From NCBI GenBank assembly GCA_963931865.1, contig OZ007505.1:17881457-17945456 (forward strand): a stretch of 64,000 bases of DNA, in the 5' to 3' direction. The stretch's first letter is position 1; every line of letters begins with the position of its first letter. The notes beneath the pieces were generated by a model that did no database searches, was not told the origin of the DNA, and was given only the letters and a program-made list of their open reading frames with translations. The stretch comes from Axinella damicornis (taxonomy: Eukaryota; Porifera; Demospongiae; Axinellida; Axinellidae). Below are positions 58,270-64,000 of this stretch, in pieces. A program made the position numbers and the translations under genes.

Positions 58270-60569
58270 CATGTACATGTGTGTGTGTGGTAGGTGTGAT
58301 TGACTGTGTATGGTGAGCATAGTGGGTGCGGTGTGCTGCGTGGTTGTATGTACATTGTGTGCAATCGTGTATGTGTGTGGGTGCATGCATCTAGTCTCAT
58401 TCCCAGACAATTTTTCGCATGCCGAGTGGAAAAATAGTCTGCCTATTCTGTTTTCGCTCTGAATTGTGCAATGATGAGTCATTAGTTTCACACCAGTACC
58501 AACGTGGCATAAAGAATGAACACATAGGTCACTCTGATAAAGCAATCTGATCAGAGCACCAAGATCTCTTGGCACTCGGAACAACAATGGAATATGCAAC
58601 TGACCAGACTGTTATTCCCCTACATGTACGAAAAATTGTCTGGGAGCGAGTCTAGGATGCATGGGAGGGAGAAAGTGTCATTTGTCTGCTGTGCTGAGAG
58701 TACGCCTGGAGACTAATCTCCAGTAATCTCTGGGTATATACAGCCCGTACACACAATATATATATATAGCCTGTGAGTATCAATGTCTCTTCTGTCAGGC
58801 TAATCATGTAGCACAGTTACCCAACGTGAACTGATGTGTGTGAGGGACTTACGTGTAATCTAACAGTTTCCGTATTTGACCACTTGATGGACTTCACAGC
58901 ATAGTCAGCTGGGAGAGAGAAGACATGAAAGTCAAACAATGGATGCCTGCCAAGTGCTTATGGCTGTTTCGACCCTAGCCTCGTACCCAGGCCGGACTAA
59001 GTTGGACCCCATTAGCTGGCCAGTAGCTCCAGCAGCAGCAGGTACCTGTGGGTGTGCCTCATGCTTTTGGAGTTATCCACACACACACACACACACACAC
59101 ACCCTCACACACACACACCCTCACACAGGAATGTGAAGCAGGGCTGCGCTTACTATGGCCAAGCTGCAAGACAAGCGCATTTGTTTACACAACAGCTTAC
59201 CAGACAAAACATGGCTAATGTGTAATATTATCAGCATGGCAGTGTCATGTGATGTTGGAAGCAGAGCTAGGTAGAGCTAGCTACAACCTGTAGCTAGAGA
59301 TCTATAGTGATGCTATTGTTTACAACTTAACTCTACAACAGTAATAGTGAAATCCCACCTTCCACACACACACACACACACACACACACAACACACAACA
59401 CACACACACACACACACTTCCTCTCAGACAAGGGTAGTCTATAATGTGTCGCCTGTAGAAACGTTTGTGAACAGAATCAAGCAATCAGCGTATGTTTTAG
59501 GAGCTGATCAAGGGATCTCTGATTAACAAAATAATATCAACTCAGATATCAAGAAGGCATGGCTACGAGAATCAAGTGATCAATAATATATTATGGTTTT
59601 TGGGATGGAATGATCAAGAACAATTTTTATCAATCAAAACAGCTTAATCCTACAAGCAACACCCTTGTAAAGTTGAGACCAAATAATTCCCTCTTCCTAG
59701 TCTAACCCTCCACATGTGCGCCCAGTTGGAAAAATCAGGGAGAAAGAAAGGTCTGACTTATTAGCAGGGCGGCAGAGAAATGTGGGGAATCAATAACCGC
59801 TAGTGATGTACTGATAAGGAGATTCACTAATATTCCGATAACTGGTTAGTGGCTGATACTGATAACCTATCTGATAACATTGTATGTATTATGTTTAGCT
59901 TGTTATTCAACCAATATTGGTGCCAATACCGATGTTCATCCGATTATCGGTACACCACCAATAACTGCACATGCACGTTTTAATGCTGACTGCGGCCCTG
60001 TGCAAGCAGCTATGCTTTGACTTTGAAGCGTTTCTGCAAACACACAATTTGGTTCAATATTCGCACTCTAATTAGCTCTGCACACATTCTGATGGAGCGA
60101 CCCTACGTCGGGGTAGTCTCGTCTCGTCCCCAGACAAACAATCCCAGCGTGGATCGCTTCCAGTATCCGTGCTGGGGTTGTTTGGGTCTAGTCTGGGAAT
60201 GAGACTAACGTCGGGGCATGGATGTGGAGGGTGGGGTACGGGGGTGTGGATGGTCTGGGGACATGGCAATTGGGGGATGATCCTACCCTCTTCTGCTAAT
60301 GTACAACAGTAAGCATAGGCCTATACATTTCAGAATGGCCATGTGAGTTCAGTATGTACCATGAACAAGCTATCACACACGATGTAATTTGTAGCTATCA
60401 AACGGAGTAATGGACGTGACACGAGCAGAACACATCACAACGCACGCCCACCTCCAATCGTCGCCTTGTAGTTAGGCAGCCACTTGTTGAGGCAGTAGCG
60501 AGCGACCATGGAGGTTTTCCCGACGAATTGATCGCCAATAATGAGCACTTTGAACACTGATTCACACAT
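55821..60569 (-). CDS. Rab32: Rab32/38-like small GTPase, complete, five exons (60569-60452, 58908-58853, 58183-57986, 56957-56836, 55950-55821)
   Basis: The exons splice (phases 1, 0, 0, 2) to 207 codons plus TAG. Motifs in order: P-loop GDQFVGKTS, switch I with ATIGADYAVK, WDIAGQESF (WDIAGQE with catalytic Gln; Rab32/38/29 carry IAGQ), FDVTDRNTFE, the segment SKVVLPNGEPIPCILLANK, NKDD base-recognition, FISVKENKNI (SAK-equivalent), AMHQLVQQML helix, and a C-terminal GGGGSGCCAR whose two Cys are the likely prenylation site. The KADLDSKV.LPNG.PIP signature is Rab32-type. Family members direct cargo to lysosome-related organelles and mitochondria-ER contacts. It shares a 247-bp start-to-start gap with the paralogue at 60817. 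Rab38 or Rab29 orthology cannot be excluded. Confidence 0.88.
55953..56080 (-). repeat. About 120-nt purine/pyrimidine tract immediately upstream of Rab exon 5
   Basis: The plus strand is almost pure G/A (GGGAGGGAGGGGGATGGAAG units). On the gene strand it is a pyrimidine tract running directly into the ..CCTTAG acceptor of exon 5. Confidence 0.85.
57125..57600. repeat. Minisatellite of about 29-bp 'CGCTTCAGCTGCTGCTCCCC' units in Rab intron 3
   Basis: About ten imperfect units ('gattgcgtccgcttcagctg') run from 57205 to 57495. The segment is flanked by duplicated 'cagtctacggactacactgt' at 57066 and 57680. The ORFs across it are artefacts of the repeat. Confidence 0.65.
58184..58270 (-). repeat. 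CA/TG microsatellite adjoining the Rab exon 3 acceptor
   Basis: (TG)n interspersed with GGTGTGTGGTGTT. On the gene strand it is (CA)n ending CACAG|CTGTGG, so the microsatellite itself provides the 3' splice site. Confidence 0.85.
58392..58654. mobile_element. TAGTCTCATTCCCAGACAAT element in Rab intron 2
   Basis: TAGTCTCATTCCCAGACAAT mirrors ATTGTCTGGGAGCGAGTCTA. The flanks GCATGCATC and GGATGCATG agree at 7 of 9. Confidence 0.7.
59073..59420. repeat. Two (CA)n microsatellites in Rab intron 1
   Basis: (AC)n at about 59080-59125 and again at 59363-59418. Confidence 0.85.
59801..59960. mobile_element. hAT-like MITE (TAGTGATGTACTGATAA), 160 bp, Rab intron 1
   Basis: It is related to 7049-7382 in its ends and its 'ccgat/atcgg' interior. 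The flanks ATAACCGC and ATAACTGC match 7 of 8. Confidence 0.75.
60114..60207. mobile_element. 94-bp mini-element with perfect 9-bp target duplication, Rab intron 1
   Basis: The TAGTCTCGTC and GAATGAGACTA ends are inverted. ACGTCGGGG is repeated at 60105-60113 and 60208-60216. The interior ('cagcgtggatcgcttccagt') matches 40420-40440, so it is a short form of the 1.46-kb element at 40391. Confidence 0.85.
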
Positions 60570-60816
60570 GGCTAGGCTGCGTCTTTGTAGCTACACCTCC
60601 GCTCCAGCACTGCATGGTTCGGTGCCATTCCGGGGGGAAATCCCTAAGCTTATAATTTCCGAACATTTACTGAATAAGTTCAGTAGTATACGAATACAGT
60701 TTACGTATACGGAATATTTTACGAAGTTTATGTGTTGCGTCACATGACCATGGAGAGTAGTGTGCATGCAAACTATAGCCAGGAATGTAAACGACCCAGC
60801 TAGCTAGAGGTTTCTG
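60570..60816. promoter_or_regulatory. Shared bidirectional promoter region of the two Rab genes, with an M-box-like TCACATGA
   Basis: 247 bp separate the two divergent ATGs. TCACATGA at 60740-60747 is the palindromic extended E-box (M-box type) bound by MITF/TFE factors in vertebrates. No TATA box is placed for either gene. The promoter call rests on position alone, and the binding site is inferred. Confidence 0.5.
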
Positions 60817-63800
60817 ATGAACGAGAACTCGAAGAAAGTGATCGTAATAGGGGATGGCTACGTGGGGAAGACGTGCCTGGTGTCCAAAATTACCGAGGGG
60901 AAGTTCATCAACAACTACCACACTACTATAGGGGGTAAGAGAGACGGCAGTTGAGTAGGGCAGGGCTGACTAGGCTGCAAGCGTGCATGCATGCAGCCAT
61001 AGATATTGTGTATAGCCATGAAGGTTATCTACCAGCTAATGGCGAGCCTGAAAGAAAATCTCTGCAAAGCTGTGAAGTAGATCTTGCTAACCAATGGCCA
61101 CAGGCCAGCAACTATTATTGCTTAGCAGCTAATATAAACATTCCCTGGGACAGGATGCTTAGCATTCCCTCTGAAGGATGAGCTTCTCATGTGCACCTTG
61201 AACCAGGGCCGTAGGAAGCGGTCCGGCCAGTCAGGCCATGGCCGGACCACTTTTTGGTTAAATTTCTCTGCGCTTCCAGTCATGCATTTAGCTAGTACTT
61301 CAGACCTTTCTGTGGCTGGATACACTGCAATAACACTTGGTGCTGCAAGTACAGCATCTCAGACTCAGCGCTGGTAACAAAGGCACAAACACCAAAACAA
61401 TGCGCTCTATGTAGAAGTATACGTAACTCGATCGCCACGTGCTATATAATTAGTAGGCGTGGGCTACCAGCTTACATTTCCTTTCCACGTCGAGAGTGAG
61501 ATGGTCACGGATTGCACAGAAACCAGAAAACAGTGGAAGTGCAGTGCAAAGCAGTAAAGGTGCTACGAGAGCCCATTCAGGTAACTGAAAAACGACCGTG
61601 ATAAATTTTTTCCGCGCTTCACGCAGACATGATCAGCACTGCACACCTCTACTCACTACCTTCGGCAACGCCCCTCTCCAAATTTTAGCCTACGCCCATG
61701 AAGGGGCCTGACCACTATAAAATTGCTTCCTACGGCCCTGCCTTGAACAGAAATAAGTGGACCCTGAAGTCCGTGTTACATAATGGAGCTATAGCCTGGT
61801 CCACAGCAGTCTAGTGCTTGGAATGTTAGCCTGCATGCACAGCAAGGGGTAGAGTGATTGCTGTGTCCGTCGGTATATCAGTAGACACAAAAATGAGCAG
61901 TTTAGGTGAAATGGGAACAATTGCAGCCTTTTATAACAATGTATTAGTTGATAAAAAAAAAACAACAACTTGAAAGTACCTCACAAACAAGAGTGGTACG
62001 AAGAACTGTGAAACGCAAGGATCTACTGTCCAAGTTATCTGAACCACACCTCCTTTTCAATATTGTTTACGGTAGGCCATGCTAGAGGCTAGAGCATAGT
62101 CCGCGCATCAAACGTTGCTGCAAACAGCGCACGTGGTATATAAGTGCTCTATAGCTACTGGGCACTTGTTGCATTATGTAGTTGATTAATAACTGCATTG
62201 ATTCCACATAACTCTTCCACGTACGAAGGACCATCTTGGTGTACAAGTAGATGGGAGCGTGTCTGCGGAAGTCTGGAATGATATGCATCCTGCTTCTCAC
62301 ATAATACATGCAGTGGGTAGTGATATCGAACATGCTTTCAACTTGTACTCTTAGTGCCAGAACTCTGATCACATGCGCCTCTGTGAAACATCACATGCAA
62401 ATGTCTTGTTGCGTGGCTGTGCATGCAACCATAACCATGACACACCTCCCCTCTCTTCCCTCCCCCCCCCCCCCCCCCCCCCCCCATTCCCCTTGTTCCC
62501 CTTGCACAGTTGAATATGGTGTAAAGGTGTTCAAGAGACCAGGCAGTGACATCCGCCTATGCGTGAGTTGGACATCTTGAGCAGAACAGCTTGGAATGCA
62601 TGACTACCAGTATCATCAACATGACTGTTCTTTTCTCTTTCTCCTCCAGCTCTGGGACATTGCAGGTATGTATAGGACAGTTCTATTGATACGGGAGTAG
62701 TATAGCGTCGTGCGAGACTGAGGTACCAAGTGCTGACTAGGAGTAACGCTGTTCAATGTGCAGTCCTTGGTATAGTGCTGGACAACACCCAGGTTTATCA
62801 TGATACCAGACCAGTACTTCACTCTCTGGTATTTGGAACTAATACTTACAAGATTCATTGGTCATGTGCCTTACATCACCTGCACCTGGGGTTAACATTA
62901 AATTTTCATTACACTCGGATGATGATGGTTTTGGGTCACTATTGTCTAGTGTGTACTGTGACCCATAATATGAATACAGTATTCATACGTACTGCCCACA
63001 CGGCTATTGTTGGGATGTTTGTATCTCTATTATAGATTACTGGAGCTTGCTAGATATTACTAGAATAAAACTGGAGCTTACTAGAGATCACTAGAGATTA
63101 CTATAGATTACTAAGAATGGCCCACAGGATGCCATCTGCATTGCAGACAGCCTGGTAGGCTGGAGTATGCTAACTCTCTGGCTGCTGAGGACTGCTCGTT
63201 CCCTTGTGATAGTGTAAGGATCACAATGGAGACACCCATTTGCCACCAGGATTGTACCTGTTGACATGGTTTCATACTATCTATACTTGAGTATGTACCT
63301 TGTGACAGCCAGCTATACAATGGAGACACTTAGCAAGGTAGCAAGCTGGTATTGCCGACTGGTGAAATAAACTAGTAATCTCTTGTAATTCTAGTAATCT
63401 CCACCTCTAGTAAACTCTAGTAATCTCCAGTAATCTCTTCAGCTGTTTGTTGGTTTTTTCATTCGCGGCCCTTCTACTGCATTGCATAGTATAAGCAATC
63501 AAAAGCTGCAGTACCATAACATTTCATGTTCCGACTCGAGTAATTATTCAGAGCCGTGTAGGTATACCAAAGACTGACCATAGAATGGAGCCTCCCTACA
63601 GGAAGTGAACCTTTCCGTTGCTATGCACTGTATACTCTGCACCTGATTGGACATACATTGCCTGAGTTATGGTCTTGTGACATAATTTATGCAGTTTGTC
63701 TTTGCAATCTAGGTCAGGATCCATTCCGATCCCTGATGCCACAGTTTGGGCGCAACTCAGCAGCTGCCGTAGTCATGTGTGATGTTACGAGGAGGAACAC

Positions 63801-63894
63801 TCTGGAGGGGGCAAGAGTTTGGAAGCAATCAGTGGATGCAGCAGTGTTCCTCCCAAATGGCCAACATATCCCATGTATATTGCTGGTCAACAAG
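60817..63894 (+). CDS. Second Rab32/38-like GTPase, partial: exons 60817-60934, 62510-62562, 62650-62665, 63713-63894
   Basis: Exon 1 is 118 nt like that of the neighbour and encodes MNENSKKVIVIGDGYVGKTC.. to HTTIG (P-loop GDGYVGKT). Exon 2 gives VEYGVKVFKRPGSDIRLC. A 16-nt exon (LWDIA + 1 nt) and a 182-nt exon together equal the neighbour's 198-nt exon 3, so this gene has an extra intron inside the WDIAG motif. Exon 4 keeps GQDPF (Gln present), CDVTRRNT and LPNGQHIPCILLVNK, then donor gtaggt. The rest (base-binding Asp, C-terminal Cys) lies beyond 64000. Switch II is diverged (MPQFGRNSAAAV for MTRTYFRGASGC), suggesting altered effector binding. Intron 1 holds a hAT MITE. Confidence 0.85.
61204..61740. 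mobile_element. hAT MITE, exact 8-bp target duplication, Rab paralogue intron 1
   Basis: CAGGGCCGTAGGAAGC mirrors GCTTCCTACGGCCCTG. CCTTGAAC is duplicated at 61196-61203 and 61741-61748. 537 bp, no transposase. Confidence 0.92.
62461..62486 (+). repeat. Poly-C run 23 nt before the exon 2 acceptor of the Rab paralogue
   Basis: About 24 C followed by 'attccccttgttccccttgcacag', giving the intron an extended pyrimidine tract. Confidence 0.85.
63033..63450. repeat. 'ctag(a/t)gat(c/t)act' simple repeats flanking an intronic segment
   Basis: Short units 'actagagatcactagagatt' (63038-63112) and inverted 'agtaatctc.agtaatctc' (63375-63440) bracket 63113-63370 in intron 3 of the Rab paralogue. It may be an inverted-end element; no gene is seen. 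Confidence 0.4.
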
Positions 63895-64000
63895 GTAGGT
63901 ATCATGTGACTGTCATGTGACATACACATGGCAAACCCTGCTGTATTGCTAATCTAAGGGTGGCTCTAACTGATGACCAATTTGGTGGGAATGAAGCTGA

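Noticed and set aside
1..64000. CRISPR array, operon or prokaryotic features
   Set aside because: The tandem repeats found lack unique spacers of constant length, and the genes have spliceosomal introns, so this is eukaryotic DNA.

Overview
The window looks like repeat-rich nuclear DNA of an invertebrate animal, most likely a sponge. That is an inference from content: kinases with a TKL/TK-like catalytic loop joined to Death domains, ankyrin repeats ending in 'VKYLI.EKHCDP', prenylated Rab GTPases, introns with GT...AG borders, and dense DNA-transposon debris. Coding sequence is confined to a few multi-exon genes. All gene models were read by eye from reading frame, splice motifs and intron phase, with no transcript evidence.

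Layout. (1) 1-3.7 kb, 14.9-18.3 kb and 38.1-43.6 kb are three direct copies of one duplicated block. It holds a kinase exon, two short linker exons and a terminal Death-domain exon, all joined by phase-1 introns. Copy 1 is cut by the window start. Copy 2 is intact over the visible part. Copy 3 is broken inside the kinase by a hAT-type miniature transposon. (2) 3.8-5.9 kb holds a three-exon gene for a small secreted glycoprotein of unknown function, with a decayed copy of its middle exon downstream. (3) 20.4-21.8 kb is a large ankyrin-repeat exon ending in a phase-1 splice donor, so it could splice to the kinase or Death-domain modules. (4) 46.9-52.7 kb is a fourth, diverged gene in which Pro/Thr-rich linkers and a Death domain come BEFORE the kinase, the reverse of copies 1-3. 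(5) 55.8-64 kb holds two Rab32/38-like GTPase genes head to head, with 247 bp between their start codons. The minus-strand gene is complete (207 aa). The plus-strand gene runs off the window.

Most of the rest is mobile-element sequence: hAT-like MITEs with 8-bp target duplications, a family of tiny palindromes (38-94 bp, plus longer relatives) with 9-bp duplications, TTAA- and TA-flanked MITEs, a 572-bp palindrome, an inverted Penelope-like (GIY-YIG) unit, LINE 3' ends, a tandem tRNA-derived SINE and several minisatellites.

The Death-domain/kinase/ankyrin modules suggest an innate-immune or cell-death signalling family that diversifies by tandem duplication and shuffling of symmetric phase-1 exons. 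The Rab pair would act in trafficking to lysosome-related organelles. Both roles are inferred from family knowledge.
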